Below, piece after piece: positions 21,482 to 30,387 of a DNA stretch of 64,000 nucleotides. The stretch covers positions 34,580 to 98,579 of the forward strand of contig NZ_BNBV01000024.1 of assembly GCF_014656135.1 (NCBI RefSeq). The letters run 5' to 3'. The stretch's first letter is position 1, and each line of letters opens with the position of its first letter. This DNA is from Streptomyces thermodiastaticus (GTDB lineage: Bacteria; Actinomycetota; Actinomycetes; Streptomycetales; Streptomycetaceae). The notes beneath the pieces are model-generated. The model was not told the origin of the DNA and searched no databases. It saw only the letters and a program-made list of their open reading frames with translations. The translations under genes were made by a program, and so were the position numbers.

Positions 21482-21904
21482 GTGGCAGTCAAGATCAAGC
21501 TGAAGCGTCTGGGCAAGATCCGTTCGCCTCACTACCGCATCGTCGTCGCCGACTCCCGTACCCGTCGTGACGGCCGGGCGATCGAGGAGATTGGTCTGTA
21601 CCACCCGGTGCAGAACCCCTCGCGCATCGAGGTCGACTCCGAGCGTGTGGCGTACTGGCTCTCCGTCGGCGCTCAGCCGACCGAGCCCGTGCTCGCCATC
21701 CTGAAGAAGACCGGTGACTGGCAGAAGTTCAAGGGCGAGCCCGCCCCTGCGCCGCTGCTGCAGCCGGAGGAGAAGGCCCCGCGTCCGTCGTTCGAGTCGC
21801 TCGGCGGCGAGGACGACGCCAAGGGTGAGGCGATCACCCCGAAGAAGAAGGCCGAGAAGAAGGACGAGGCCGCGGCTGAGTCCTCCGAGTCGACCGAGGC
21901 CTGA
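21482..21904 (+). CDS. rpsP: 30S ribosomal protein S16
   Basis: A core small-subunit protein of 140 residues starting at GTG 21482 (MAVKIKLKRLGKIRSPHYRI). The S16 domain covers residues 1-85, with IGLYHPVQNPS and AYWLSVGAQPTEPV. A charged Lys/Glu/Ala-rich C-terminal tail is typical of actinobacterial S16. The ribosome site AGGAG lies upstream. It opens the rpsP-khpA-rimM-trmD operon. Confidence 0.97.
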   Translation: MAVKIKLKRLGKIRSPHYRIVVADSRTRRDGRAIEEIGLYHPVQNPSRIEVDSERVAYWLSVGAQPTEPVLAILKKTGDWQKFKGEPAPAPLLQPEEKAPRPSFESLGGEDDAKGEAITPKKKAEKKDEAAAESSESTEA

Positions 21905-21909
21905 GCAAC

Positions 21910-22149
21910 ATGCTCGAAGAGGCGCTTGAGCACCTCGTGAAGGGCATCGTCGACAACCCTGACGATGTGCAGGTCGCCTCGCGCAACCTGCGTCGCGGGC
22001 GCGTGCTGGAGGTGCGGGTCCACCCCGACGACCTCGGCAAGGTGATCGGTCGCAACGGCCGGACCGCTCGCGCTCTGCGCACCGTCGTGGGCGCGATCGG
22101 CGGCCGCGGCGTCCGCGTCGACCTGGTCGACGTGGACCACGTCCGCTGA
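21910..22149 (+). CDS. khpA: KH-domain RNA-binding protein KhpA
   Basis: This 79-residue single KH-domain protein carries the GxxG loop in VIGRNGRTARAL. It starts 6 bp after rpsP. KhpA-type proteins bind RNA, often with KhpB/Jag. Its place between rpsP and rimM is conserved in Gram-positives. Confidence 0.93.
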   Translation: MLEEALEHLVKGIVDNPDDVQVASRNLRRGRVLEVRVHPDDLGKVIGRNGRTARALRTVVGAIGGRGVRVDLVDVDHVR

Positions 22150-22231
22150 CGCTTCAACGCAACCGGCTCGGGCCGGGGAAGGCCTTCGGGCCGTCCCCGG
22201 CCCGCAGTCGTATGACAGGAGATCACCCACA

Positions 22232-22792
22232 GTGCAGCTGGTAGTCGCACGGATCGGCCGCGCCCACGGCATCAAGGGCGAGGTCACCGTGGAGGTCCGT
22301 ACCGACGAGCCGGAACTGCGGCTCGCCCCGGGCGCCGTCCTGGCCACCGACCCGCCCTCCGCCGGGCCGCTCACCATCGCCTCCGGCCGGGTCCACAGCG
22401 GACGCCTCCTGCTGCGCTTCGAGGGGATCGACGACCGCAACGCCGCCGAGGCCCTGCGCAACACCCTCCTCGTCGCCGAGGTCGACCCCGACGAGCTTCC
22501 CGAGGAAGAGGACGAGTTCTACGACTACCAGCTGATCGACCTCGACGTGGTCACCGAGGACGGCGTCTCGGTCGGCCGGATCACCGAGATCTCGCACCTG
22601 CCCTCGCAGGACCTGTTCATCGTGGAGCGGCCGGACGGCGGCGAGGTGATGATCCCGTTCGTCGCGGAGATCGTCACCGAGATCGACCTGGAGGAGCAGC
22701 GTGCCGTCATCGCACCGCCGCCGGGCCTGATCGACGACCGGGCCGAGATCGCCTCCGCCCGCGACGCCGAGGCCGGGCAGGACGGTTCCTGA
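22232..22792 (+). CDS. rimM: Ribosome maturation factor RimM
   Basis: RimM binds S19 and helps 16S rRNA 3' domain maturation. The 186-residue protein starts at GTG 22232 with a GGAG site upstream. The N-terminal barrel has VARIGRAHGIKGEV. The PRC-barrel domain contains YDYQLIDLDV and MIPFVAEIVTEID. Its stop overlaps the trmD start (TGATG). Confidence 0.96.
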   Translation: MQLVVARIGRAHGIKGEVTVEVRTDEPELRLAPGAVLATDPPSAGPLTIASGRVHSGRLLLRFEGIDDRNAAEALRNTLLVAEVDPDELPEEEDEFYDYQLIDLDVVTEDGVSVGRITEISHLPSQDLFIVERPDGGEVMIPFVAEIVTEIDLEEQRAVIAPPPGLIDDRAEIASARDAEAGQDGS

Positions 22793-23625
22793 TGCGCCTC
22801 GACGTCGTCACGATCTTCCCCGAGTACCTGGAACCGCTCGACGTCTCTCTCGTCGGCAAGGCACGCGCCCGGGGCCGCCTGGACGTGCACGTGCATGACC
22901 TGCGCGCCTGGACCTACGACCGGCACCACACCGTCGACGACACGCCCTACGGCGGCGGCCCCGGCATGGTGATGATGACCGAGCCGTGGGGCGAGGCCCT
23001 GGACACCGTCCTCGCCGACGGCTACGAGGCCGGCTCCCACGAGCCCGCGCTGATCGTCCCCACCCCCAGCGGCCGGCCGTTCACCCAGGAACTGGCCGTC
23101 GAGCTGTCCGAGCGCCCCTGGCTGGTGTTCACCCCGGCCCGCTACGAGGGCATCGACCGCCGGGTGTTCGACGAGTACGCCACCCGCATGCCCGTGTACG
23201 AGGTGTCCATCGGCGACTATGTGCTCGCCGGCGGCGAGGCGGCCGTCCTCGTGATCACCGAGGCCGTGGCCCGGCTGCTGCCCGGAGTCCTCGGCAACGC
23301 CGAGTCGCACCGGGACGACTCCTTCGCGCCCGGCACCATGGCCAACCTTCTGGAGGGCCCCGTCTACACCAAGCCCCCGCGCTGGCGGGCCCGGGAGATT
23401 CCCGAGGTGTTGCTCAGTGGCCACCACGGGAAGATCGCCCGGTGGCGCCGCGACGAGGCACTGAAGCGGACCACGGCCTTCCGGCCGGACCTGATCGAAC
23501 GCTGCGACCCGAAGGCCTTCGACAAGAAGGACCGCGAGACGCTCTCCGCCCTGGGCTGGGTCCCGGACCCCGAGGGGGAACGGTACGGCCGATTTTGGCG
23601 CAGGGTGGACGACGTGGAAGAATAG
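22792..23625 (+). CDS. trmD: tRNA (guanine37-N1)-methyltransferase
   Basis: TrmD methylates G37 in tRNAs reading CNN codons, using SAM in a trefoil-knot SPOUT fold. The 277-residue protein has VVTIFPEYL at the N-terminus, DDTPYGGGPGMVMM, RYEGIDRRV, and SIGDYVLAGGEAA, all family signatures. It is translationally coupled to rimM. Confidence 0.97.
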   Translation: MRLDVVTIFPEYLEPLDVSLVGKARARGRLDVHVHDLRAWTYDRHHTVDDTPYGGGPGMVMMTEPWGEALDTVLADGYEAGSHEPALIVPTPSGRPFTQELAVELSERPWLVFTPARYEGIDRRVFDEYATRMPVYEVSIGDYVLAGGEAAVLVITEAVARLLPGVLGNAESHRDDSFAPGTMANLLEGPVYTKPPRWRAREIPEVLLSGHHGKIARWRRDEALKRTTAFRPDLIERCDPKAFDKKDRETLSALGWVPDPEGERYGRFWRRVDDVEE

Positions 23626-23761
23626 GCCGCTGCCCCGCGTGCGTCCGGCGTGCGCCCCTGCCACAGGGGGACACGACGCCCGCCCCGACGGCGCGGCGGT
23701 CTCATGGAAGATCCCTAGTTGCCGCTGATGACCTGTGGCATCAGCGAAGAAAGCAGACGAC

Positions 23762-24112
23762 ATGTCTCACCTGCTCGACACCGTCGACGCCGCGTCGCTC
23801 CGCAAGGACATCCCGGCGTTCCGCCCGGGCGACACCGTCAACGTCCACGTCCGTGTCATCGAGGGCAACCGCTCCCGTGTGCAGCAGTTCAAGGGCGTGG
23901 TGATCCGCCGCCAGGGCTCCGGCGTGCGCGAGACCTTCACGGTCCGCAAGGTCTCCTTCTCCGTCGGCGTCGAGCGCACCTTCCCGGTGCACACCCCGAT
24001 CGTGGAGAAGATCGAGCTGGTCACGAAGGGCGACGTGCGCCGCGCCAAGCTGTACTACCTGCGTGACCTGCGCGGCAAGGCCGCGAAGATCAAGGAGAAG
24101 CGCGAGAGCTGA
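23762..24112 (+). CDS. rplS: 50S ribosomal protein L19
   Basis: A 116-residue L19 with PGDTVNVHVRVIEGNRSRVQ and RRQGSGVRETFTVRK. It starts at ATG 23762 and follows trmD after 136 bp, so it may have its own promoter or leader. The Lys/Arg-rich C-terminus is typical. Confidence 0.97.
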   Translation: MSHLLDTVDAASLRKDIPAFRPGDTVNVHVRVIEGNRSRVQQFKGVVIRRQGSGVRETFTVRKVSFSVGVERTFPVHTPIVEKIELVTKGDVRRAKLYYLRDLRGKAAKIKEKRES

Positions 24113-24159
24113 GCGCTGCTCCATCGGGTCACATCGGGGCGGGATAGCATTCCGCCCCG

Positions 24160-24930
24160 ATGGACACCGAACCACAGCAGACGGAGCGCGACCGCTCCTC
24201 CCGCCCCCGCGGCTCCGGAGCCGGACCGGCGCCGGAGCCGCAGGGGCCGGAGGACCGGTCGCGTTCCTCGTTGTCGCCCTCTTCACCGGCCGGACGGATC
24301 GCCGATTCACCGGCCGGACGGATCGCCGAGTGGCTCCCCGGCGGGCGGGCGACCCTCGCCGTCCTGATCTGCCTGGCGCTGCTGCTCCTGGTCAACACGT
24401 TCCTGCTGCAGCCCTTCCAGATCCCGAGCGGCTCCATGCAGCCGGCGCTGGACATCGGGGACCGGGTCCTGGTGAACAAGGTGGCGTACCGCTTCGGGGC
24501 GTCGCCGCGCCGGGGCGACGTCGTCGTCTTCGACGGCACCGGCTACTTCGGGCACGCGGACTACATCAAACGCGTTGTGGGGGTGGGAGGAGACCACGTC
24601 GTCTGCTGCGACAAGGAGGGCAGGATCCAGGTGAACGGCCGGCCGGTCGACGAGTCGGCCTTCCTGTACCCCGGTGACCGCCCGTCCACCGTGCCCTTCG
24701 ACGTGGTCGTCCCCGACGGCACCCTGTTCGTCCTCGGCGACCACCGCGGCTCCTCCAGCGACTCCCGCGACCACCTGGGCTCACCGGGCGGCGGCATGAT
24801 CCCGGTGGACGACGTCGTCGGCCGCGCCGACTGGATCGTCTGGCCCTTCGGCCGTCTCGCGCATCTGGCCCGGCCCGGCGCCTACGCACAGGTGCCCGCC
24901 GCCCGCACCGTGGACGGCGGCCATGGGTAG
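24160..24930 (+). CDS. sipW: Type I signal peptidase SipW
   Basis: This is the first of four tandem leader peptidases that cleave Sec/Tat signal peptides. The 256-residue protein has a charged N-tail, one TM (about residues 64-84), catalytic Ser92 in PSGSM, the general-base Lys in YIKRVVGVGGD, and the GDHRGSSSDSR box. There is no clear C-terminal TM. An exact 24-bp tandem duplication (24282-24305 and 24306-24329) repeats eight residues of the N-tail. The sip names follow Streptomyces usage and gene order. Confidence 0.93.
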   Translation: MDTEPQQTERDRSSRPRGSGAGPAPEPQGPEDRSRSSLSPSSPAGRIADSPAGRIAEWLPGGRATLAVLICLALLLLVNTFLLQPFQIPSGSMQPALDIGDRVLVNKVAYRFGASPRRGDVVVFDGTGYFGHADYIKRVVGVGGDHVVCCDKEGRIQVNGRPVDESAFLYPGDRPSTVPFDVVVPDGTLFVLGDHRGSSSDSRDHLGSPGGGMIPVDDVVGRADWIVWPFGRLAHLARPGAYAQVPAARTVDGGHG

Positions 24931-25993
24931 CCGCGGCAGGCCGCGCCGTGCATCCGGCCGCGCCGCCGGCACCCCGCCGCCCGCGGCGTCCCGGCGTGCC
25001 GTCGCACCGGCCGGCGGCCGTACCCGGGCCGAGCGGCGCAAGCTGCAGCGCAAGGTCAAGCGCAAGCGCAGGCGCTCGGCCGCCCGCGAGATCCCCCTCC
25101 TGGTCGGCATCGCGATCCTCATAGCCCTGGTGCTGAAGACGTTCCTGGTGCAGGCCTTCGTGATCCCGTCCGGCTCCATGGAGGAGACGATCCGCGTCGG
25201 CGACCGGGTCCTGGTCGACAAGCTCACCCCGTGGTTCGGCGCCACCCCGCACCGCGGTGACGTCGTCGTCTTCCACGACCCGGGCGGCTGGCTGGGCGAC
25301 GAGCAGACCGCGACGAAGGACGACCCGGTCGTCGTCCGGCAGATCAAACAGGGCCTGACCTTCATCGGCCTGCTGCCCTCGGCCGACGAGAAGGACCTCA
25401 TCAAACGGGTCGTCGGCGTCGGCGGCGACCACGTCAGGTGCTGCGACGCCCAGGGACGGGTGACCGTCAACGGCCATCCCCTGGACGAGGGAGATTACCT
25501 GTACCCCGGCAACGCACCGTCCGAGCAGCGGTTCGACATCACCGTGCCCCCGGGCCGCCTGTGGGTGATGGGCGACCACCGGGGCTATTCGGCCGATTCC
25601 CGGGTCCACATGAACTCCCCGTACGGGGGTACGGTCTCCGAGAAGTCCGTGGTGGGGCGCGCGATGCTGATCGGGTGGCCGTTCAGCCACTGGCGTGTGC
25701 TCGAAGAGCCCAAAACTTTCGCCGGGGTGCCCGACGCGGCCGCGGGGTCGGCCGCGGCCGAGCGGCTGTCGCATAGGGTTGCCCCTGACGGTCCACGCGG
25801 ATCGGTTCAGCTCCCGAGCCCCGCGGAACTCCCGCTCGTTATGGGAGTGGTGGGCCTGCACCGGATACGGCTCAGGCGGCGGCACGGAGTAAGGAGTTGG
25901 CGTGGGGGATGTGGCGGCGGGCGCACGGTCCGGCAGCGACGGCGAGGAGTACCGCGGACGCACCGCGGACGGCGCCGTGACCGTGAGCAGTGA
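24923..25993 (+). CDS. sipX: Type I signal peptidase SipX
   Basis: The 356-residue signal peptidase starts at ATG 24923, inside the end of sipW. It has a very basic N-tail (KLQRKVKRKRRR), a TM near residues 55-75, catalytic Ser in PSGSM, Lys in LIKRVVGVGGD, and GDHRGYSADSR. The C-terminal segment LPLVMGVVGL may be a weak membrane anchor, followed by an Arg/Gly-rich tail. Its last 92 bp overlap the start of sipY in another frame, an unusually long same-strand overlap. Confidence 0.92.
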   Translation: MGSRGRPRRASGRAAGTPPPAASRRAVAPAGGRTRAERRKLQRKVKRKRRRSAAREIPLLVGIAILIALVLKTFLVQAFVIPSGSMEETIRVGDRVLVDKLTPWFGATPHRGDVVVFHDPGGWLGDEQTATKDDPVVVRQIKQGLTFIGLLPSADEKDLIKRVVGVGGDHVRCCDAQGRVTVNGHPLDEGDYLYPGNAPSEQRFDITVPPGRLWVMGDHRGYSADSRVHMNSPYGGTVSEKSVVGRAMLIGWPFSHWRVLEEPKTFAGVPDAAAGSAAAERLSHRVAPDGPRGSVQLPSPAELPLVMGVVGLHRIRLRRRHGVRSWRGGCGGGRTVRQRRRGVPRTHRGRRRDREQ

Positions 25994-26897
25994 GAGCGAC
26001 GCAGCCGAGGACGGCACGGTGACGGAGCACAACCAGAGCGCACAGCAGGACGCCGGCAAGCCCTCCCAGGAGGAGAAGAAGCCCCGGTCCTTCTGGAAGG
26101 AGCTGCCGATCCTGATCGGTATCGCTCTGGTGCTGGCGCTGCTGATCAAGACCTTCCTCGTGCAGGCGTTCTCCATCCCGTCCGACTCGATGCAGAACAC
26201 CCTCCAGCGCGGCGACCGGGTCCTGGTCGACAAGCTGACCCCCTGGTTCGGTTCCGAGCCCGGCCGAGGCGAGGTCGTCGTCTTCCACGACCCGGACAAC
26301 TGGCTGGCCGGCGAGCCCACGCCCCGTCCCAACCCGCTGCAGCGGATCCTCAGCACCATCGGCCTGATGCCGTCCGCGGAGGAGAAGGACCTGATCAAGC
26401 GGGTCATCGGCGTCGGCGGTGACACCGTCGAGTGCGAGGGCACCGGCCCGGTCAAGGTCAACGGCCACCCGCTGTACGAGCCGTACATCTACCCGGGCAA
26501 CACCCCCTGCAGCTACGACGACCAGGGCGGCCAGTTCAAGGTGACCGTGCCCCAGGGCTATGTCTGGGTGATGGGCGACCACCGGCAGAACAGCCGGGAC
26601 TCGCGCTACAACCAGAACGACCGGCACCACGGCATGGTCCCGGTGAAGGACGTCGTCGGCCGTGCCATCGTGCGCGCCTGGCCCGTCACCCGCTGGGGCA
26701 CCCTGCCCGTCCCCGACACCTTCGACCAGCCCGGCCTCGGCCGGCAGACGACGCCGTCGGCGGCGTCCGCGCTGACGGTCGCTCCCGGCGCCGTGGCGCT
26801 CAGCGCGACCGTGCCGCTGGTGCTCTGGCGCCGCAGGCGGACCCCGCACACCGGCACCGCGCACGGCAGCGGCACGACGGCCGCCGGCTCCCGCTGA
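25902..26897 (+). CDS. sipY: Type I signal peptidase SipY
   Basis: The 331-residue peptidase starts at GTG 25902, with AAGGAG 5 bp upstream. It has an acidic N-tail, TM near residues 68-88, and catalytic Ser in PSDSM (Asp replaces the usual Gly). The base Lys is in LIKRVIGVGGD, and GDHRQNSRDSR follows. A second TM near residues 286-308 is followed by an RRRR stop-transfer, so this paralogue has a C-terminal anchor. Confidence 0.93.
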   Translation: MGDVAAGARSGSDGEEYRGRTADGAVTVSSESDAAEDGTVTEHNQSAQQDAGKPSQEEKKPRSFWKELPILIGIALVLALLIKTFLVQAFSIPSDSMQNTLQRGDRVLVDKLTPWFGSEPGRGEVVVFHDPDNWLAGEPTPRPNPLQRILSTIGLMPSAEEKDLIKRVIGVGGDTVECEGTGPVKVNGHPLYEPYIYPGNTPCSYDDQGGQFKVTVPQGYVWVMGDHRQNSRDSRYNQNDRHHGMVPVKDVVGRAIVRAWPVTRWGTLPVPDTFDQPGLGRQTTPSAASALTVAPGAVALSATVPLVLWRRRRTPHTGTAHGSGTTAAGSR

Positions 26898-26997
26898 CCC
26901 GGCGCACCGCCGGCGCCGTGAAGCCCCTGTGGAGCTGTGATCTTCCTCGGGGAGCGGGGCTGACCGCCGCGGGTACCGCCGGGTAGGGTGCGGGTCC

Positions 26998-27780
26998 ATG
27001 GGCATGGGTGGCGAGAGCTCGACACGTACGGCCCCGCACAGCGGGGGCACCGGACGGACCCCCGCGGGCGGCAGAACCGGACAGCGGCTGTCCGGCCTCG
27101 CCGTGGCCCTCGGCCTGGTGCTGTTCCTCGGCGGCTTCGCGTGGGGCGCGGTGGTCTACCGGCCGTACACCGTGCCCACCAGCTCCATGACCCCGACTAT
27201 CGGCGTGGGCGACCGGGTGCTGGCCCAGCGCGTCGACGGCGACGAGGTGCGCCGCGGGGACGTCGTCGTCTTCCACGACCGGACCTGGGCGGACAACGCC
27301 CCCGTGGTCAAGCGCGTCGTGGCCGTCGGCGGGGACACGGTCTCCTGCTGCACGCACGGCAAGCTCACCGTGAACGGCAAGCAGATCGACGAGCCCTACC
27401 TGAAGGGCGGCCCCGCCGAGATCACGGACTTCCCGGTGGTGAAGGTGCCCGAGGGACGCCTGTTCCTGCTGGGCGACGAACGCCAGGGCTCGCTGGACTC
27501 CACCGCCCACCTGCAGGACGCGGCCCGGGGCACCGTCTCCCGCGCCGACGTCACCGCCCGGGTCGACGCCGTCGTCTGGCCGATGAAGGGCATGCTGGAG
27601 CGCCCCAGCGGGTTCGCCGAACTCGGCGAGCTGTCCACGCCGGGACCGCTGCGCACCATCGTGTGGCTCGTCGTGGCCGGAGCCGTGCTGGTCCTCGGCG
27701 GAGCCGCCTACGGGCCGGTCGCGACCTGGCTGGGCCGCTCCCGGTCCCGCAACCGGACGGAGCCCGCCGGTGCCCGCTGA
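26998..27780 (+). CDS. sipZ: Type I signal peptidase SipZ
   Basis: The 260-residue peptidase has N-terminal TM (about 32-52), catalytic Ser in PTSSM, Lys in VVKRVVAVGGD, and GDERQGSLDS in place of the GDHR...DSR box. A C-terminal TM (about 219-241) is followed by basic residues. The His-to-Glu change in the GD(H/E)R box and the shorter catalytic domain set it apart from SipX/Y. It overlaps the Nudix gene by 11 bp. Confidence 0.92.
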   Translation: MGMGGESSTRTAPHSGGTGRTPAGGRTGQRLSGLAVALGLVLFLGGFAWGAVVYRPYTVPTSSMTPTIGVGDRVLAQRVDGDEVRRGDVVVFHDRTWADNAPVVKRVVAVGGDTVSCCTHGKLTVNGKQIDEPYLKGGPAEITDFPVVKVPEGRLFLLGDERQGSLDSTAHLQDAARGTVSRADVTARVDAVVWPMKGMLERPSGFAELGELSTPGPLRTIVWLVVAGAVLVLGGAAYGPVATWLGRSRSRNRTEPAGAR

Positions 27781-28282
27781 CCAGCCCCTTCCGCTGGACG
27801 GAGAGATGCGCAAGGTGGCCCGGGTGGTGCTGCTCGACCCGGACGACCGCATCCTGCTGCTGCACGGCCACGAGCCGGGCGACCCGGCGGACGACTGGTG
27901 GTTCACCCCCGGCGGCGGCCTGGAGAGCGATGAGACCCGTGAACAGGCCGCACTGAGGGAACTCGCGGAGGAGACCGGCATCACCGACGTCCAGCTCGGC
28001 CCGGTGCTGTGGCAGCGCCGCTGCTCCTTCCCGTTCGCCGGCCGCCGCTGGAACCAGGACGAGTGGTACTACCTGGCCCGCACCACCCGGACGGCGACCA
28101 CCCCCACCGCCCTGACCGAGCTGGAACGGCGCAGTGTCGCCGGAGCACGCTGGTGGACGTGTCAGGAACTGGCCCGCGCTCATGAGACGGTGTATCCGAC
28201 CAGACTCGCCGAGCTGCTGCGCACGCTGCTCGACGAAGGTCCTCCGGCCGGGCCCGTGCTGCTGGACACCGAAATCGTCTAG
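27770..28282 (+). CDS. Nudix hydrolase
   Basis: The 170-residue protein starts at GTG 27770, overlapping sipZ. It has a complete Nudix box: GGGLESDETREQAALRELAE followed by ETG. WWFTPGGGLE and ARWWTCQEL flank it as in (d)NTP/ADP-ribose pyrophosphatases. The substrate is unknown. Conserved linkage to the sip cluster is known in Streptomyces but does not reveal a role. Confidence 0.9.
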   Translation: MPADQPLPLDGEMRKVARVVLLDPDDRILLLHGHEPGDPADDWWFTPGGGLESDETREQAALRELAEETGITDVQLGPVLWQRRCSFPFAGRRWNQDEWYYLARTTRTATTPTALTELERRSVAGARWWTCQELARAHETVYPTRLAELLRTLLDEGPPAGPVLLDTEIV

Positions 28283-28338
28283 TGGCTCACGGTACTGGCG
28301 CACAATGGGGGGACCGTACGGCTGAAGGGGAACATGCC

Positions 28339-28647
28339 ATGAGCGCCGAGGACCTCGAGAAGTACGAGACCGAGATGGAGCTGAAGCTCTACCGGGAGTA
28401 CCGCGATGTCGTCGGTCTGTTCAAATACGTGATCGAGACCGAGCGGCGCTTCTACCTCACCAACGACTACGAGATGCAGGTGCACTCCGTCCAGGGTGAG
28501 GTCTTCTTCGAGGTGACCATGGCCGACGCCTGGGTGTGGGACATGTACCGGCCGGCGCGCTTCGTCAAGCAGGTACGCGTCCTCACCTTCAAGGACGTGA
28601 ACATCGAGGAGCTGAACAAGAGCGATCTGGAGCTGCCCGGCGGGTGA
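28339..28647 (+). CDS. DUF2469 protein
   Basis: This 102-residue acidic protein starts at ATG 28339 (MSAEDLEKYETEMELKLYRE) with GGGGA upstream. It is highly conserved in actinobacteria, with motifs ERRFYLTNDYEMQVH and VWDMYRPARFVK. The family has no established function. The conserved neighbourhood is the sip-yraN-comM block. Confidence 0.9.
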   Translation: MSAEDLEKYETEMELKLYREYRDVVGLFKYVIETERRFYLTNDYEMQVHSVQGEVFFEVTMADAWVWDMYRPARFVKQVRVLTFKDVNIEELNKSDLELPGG

Positions 28648-28667
28648 CGGGTGGGGTGCTCGCAGTC

Positions 28668-28730
28668 GGGGTCTCGCCCACTGTGTCCTGGGGTCTGGCC
28701 TCTGTGTCCCGGGGTCTCGCCCCGTGTCCC
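28668..28730. repeat. Three tandem 20-22-bp repeats
   Basis: Units of the form GGGGTCTcGCC...GTGTCC lie head to tail at 28668-28689, 28690-28710 and 28711-28730, directly after the DUF2469 gene and before yraN. They do not form a clean hairpin. Confidence 0.7.
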
Positions 28731-28844
28731 AGGGCGTAAACCCCCCTTCCGGGTGACCGGGTTGTCCACAACCGCGGAGTAACCCACCAAGATCACCACC
28801 GGGGTCCGCCCGGCGCCATCGTGGACCCCGGAGGTGGTGCCGAC

Positions 28845-29210
28845 ATGAGCAAGGCACGCAACGGACTCGGCCGCTACGGCGAGAATCTCGCCGCCCGGCG
28901 GCTCGGCGGCGCGGGCATGACCGTCCTGCAGCGCAACTGGCGCTGCGGCAGGAGCGGCGAGATCGACATCGTGGCCCGGGACGGCGACGTCCTGGTGGTC
29001 TGCGAGGTCAAGACCCGCAGGACGGACGCCTTCGAGCACCCGATGGCCGCCATCACCCCGGCCAGGGCCCGGCGGCTGCGCGCCCTGGCCGAACGCTGGA
29101 TCGCCCAGCACGGAGGCGCACCCCCGGGCGGCGTCCGCATCGACCTGGTCGGCGTCCTGCTGCCCCGCCGCGGAGCGCCCCGTGTCGAGCACGTGCGGGG
29201 GGTGGCCTGA
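28845..29210 (+). CDS. yraN: YraN family endonuclease-like protein (UPF0102)
   Basis: The 121-residue protein has a restriction-endonuclease-like core: GEIDIVARDGDVLVVCEVKTR, that is E-x-D...E-x-K. The start ATG at 28845 has GGAGGTGG upstream. It overlaps comM by ATGA-type coupling. The yraN-comM-dprA order is a widespread competence/recombination cluster. Confidence 0.92.
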   Translation: MSKARNGLGRYGENLAARRLGGAGMTVLQRNWRCGRSGEIDIVARDGDVLVVCEVKTRRTDAFEHPMAAITPARARRLRALAERWIAQHGGAPPGGVRIDLVGVLLPRRGAPRVEHVRGVA

Positions 29211-29949
29211 TGGGATTCGCCCGGACCTGCTCCGTGGCGCTCGTCGGGGTCGAGGGCGTGGTCGTCGAGGTCCAGGCCGACCTGGAACCGGGCGTCGCCG
29301 CCTTCACCCTGGTGGGCCTGCCCGACAAGAGCCTGAGCGAGAGCCGCGACCGGGTGCGGGCCGCGGTGGTCAACTCCGGCGCCGAGTGGCCGCAGAAGAA
29401 GCTCACGGTGGGCCTGAGCCCTGCCTCGGTGCCCAAGGGCGGCAGCGGCTTCGACCTCGCCGTGGCCTGCGCGGTGCTCGGCGCCGCCCAGCGGATCGAC
29501 CCCCGCACGCTCACCGACGTGGTCATGATCGGAGAACTCGGTCTGGACGGCCGGGTGCGGCCGGTACGGGGCATCCTGCCGGCCGTGCTGGCCGCGGCGG
29601 ACGCCGGCTACGAGCAGGTGGTGGTGCCCGAGTGCGCCGCCGCCGAGGCGTCGCTGGTGCCCGGGATGTCGGTGCTCGGCATCCGCAGCCTGCGGCAGCT
29701 GATCGCCGTGCTCGCCGACGAACCCGTGCCGCAGGAGGAGCCCGGCGAGGCCGGCCGCCCGGACCCGCTGCTGACCGGGCTGCGCATGCCCGGCACCGGC
29801 GAGGCCACCTTCCTGCACAGCGTCGGCGCCGCCCAGGACGACCACGGGCACGACCTCGCCGACGTCGTCGGCCAGCACGCCGCCCGCACGGCTCTCCAGG
29901 TCGCCGCGGCCGGCGGACACCACCTGTTCCTGGAGGGACCGCCAGGCGC
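29210..29949 (+). pseudogene. comM: comM (yifB) fragment 1: codons 1-246, cut in Walker A
   Basis: ComM/YifB is a hexameric AAA+ helicase of the MCM/Mg-chelatase group. In naturally competent bacteria it drives branch migration during transformation. Its Streptomyces role is unproven. This piece encodes the N-terminal Lon-like domain (LVGLPDKSLSESRDRV, GLSPASVPKGGSGFDLAVA, GELGLDGRVRPVRG) up to LEGPPGAG, where element 1 begins. The frame continues four codons into attL and stops at 29962, so a 250-residue truncated product without ATPase activity is predicted. The rest of the gene is at 39597-39851 and 51507-52151. Confidence 0.93.
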
Positions 29950-29960
29950 AGGTACACAGT
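29945..29960. other. attL of element 1
   Basis: The core GGCGC (29945-29949) is followed by the phage-type arm GGTACACAGT (29951-29960). That arm is the exact reverse complement of ACTGTGTACC next to the core at attR. A 13-bp copy of the attR sequence, GTACCAGCGGGCG, recurs at 29973-29985. Confidence 0.85.
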
Positions 29961-30015
29961 GATGGAGTAAGAGTACCAGCGGGCGGGGAACCGGCCCCTG
30001 ACCTGCGGTTATGCC

Positions 30016-30237
30016 CTACAGGACGAACGACCCGATGCCGTTCTCAGTCCTGATGACGCCACGCTCCCGCAGGTCGGCCAGCGCCTTACGCGCCGTCACC
30101 TGAGCTACACCGAACTCCGCACACAGCGCGAGGATTCCTGGCAGCTTCGATCCCGCCGGATACTCGCCAGCGGCAATGCGCCGTTCAATCTCGGCGGCAA
30201 TCTGCGTCCACTTCGCGCGGGTCGGGTCTAGCTCCAC
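30016..30237 (-). CDS. Minimal GntR-type repressor (element 1)
   Basis: This 73-residue protein is only a winged helix of the GntR class: WTQIAAEIERRIAAGEYPAGSKLPG, then CAEFGVAQVTARKALADLRERGVI. There is no effector-binding domain. It is divergent from the LRRLPW protein gene, with 150 bp between them. Stand-alone GntR repressors control excision/replication in Streptomyces integrative elements such as pSAM2 (KorSA). The same role here is inferred. Confidence 0.85.
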   Translation of the reverse strand: MELDPTRAKWTQIAAEIERRIAAGEYPAGSKLPGILALCAEFGVAQVTARKALADLRERGVIRTENGIGSFVL

Positions 30238-30387
30238 ATGATCAAGCCTCAGTGCTACAGCGATTTACGGCTAGAGATAGCGAGCTATAGCAAGCTTCCA
30301 CTAGGCTGAGTAGCCGAAAGGCAAGCGCCCCTGAACCATCCGGCCTAGGGACGGTCCAGGGGCTCAGACACGATCGGAGCGTGTCCT

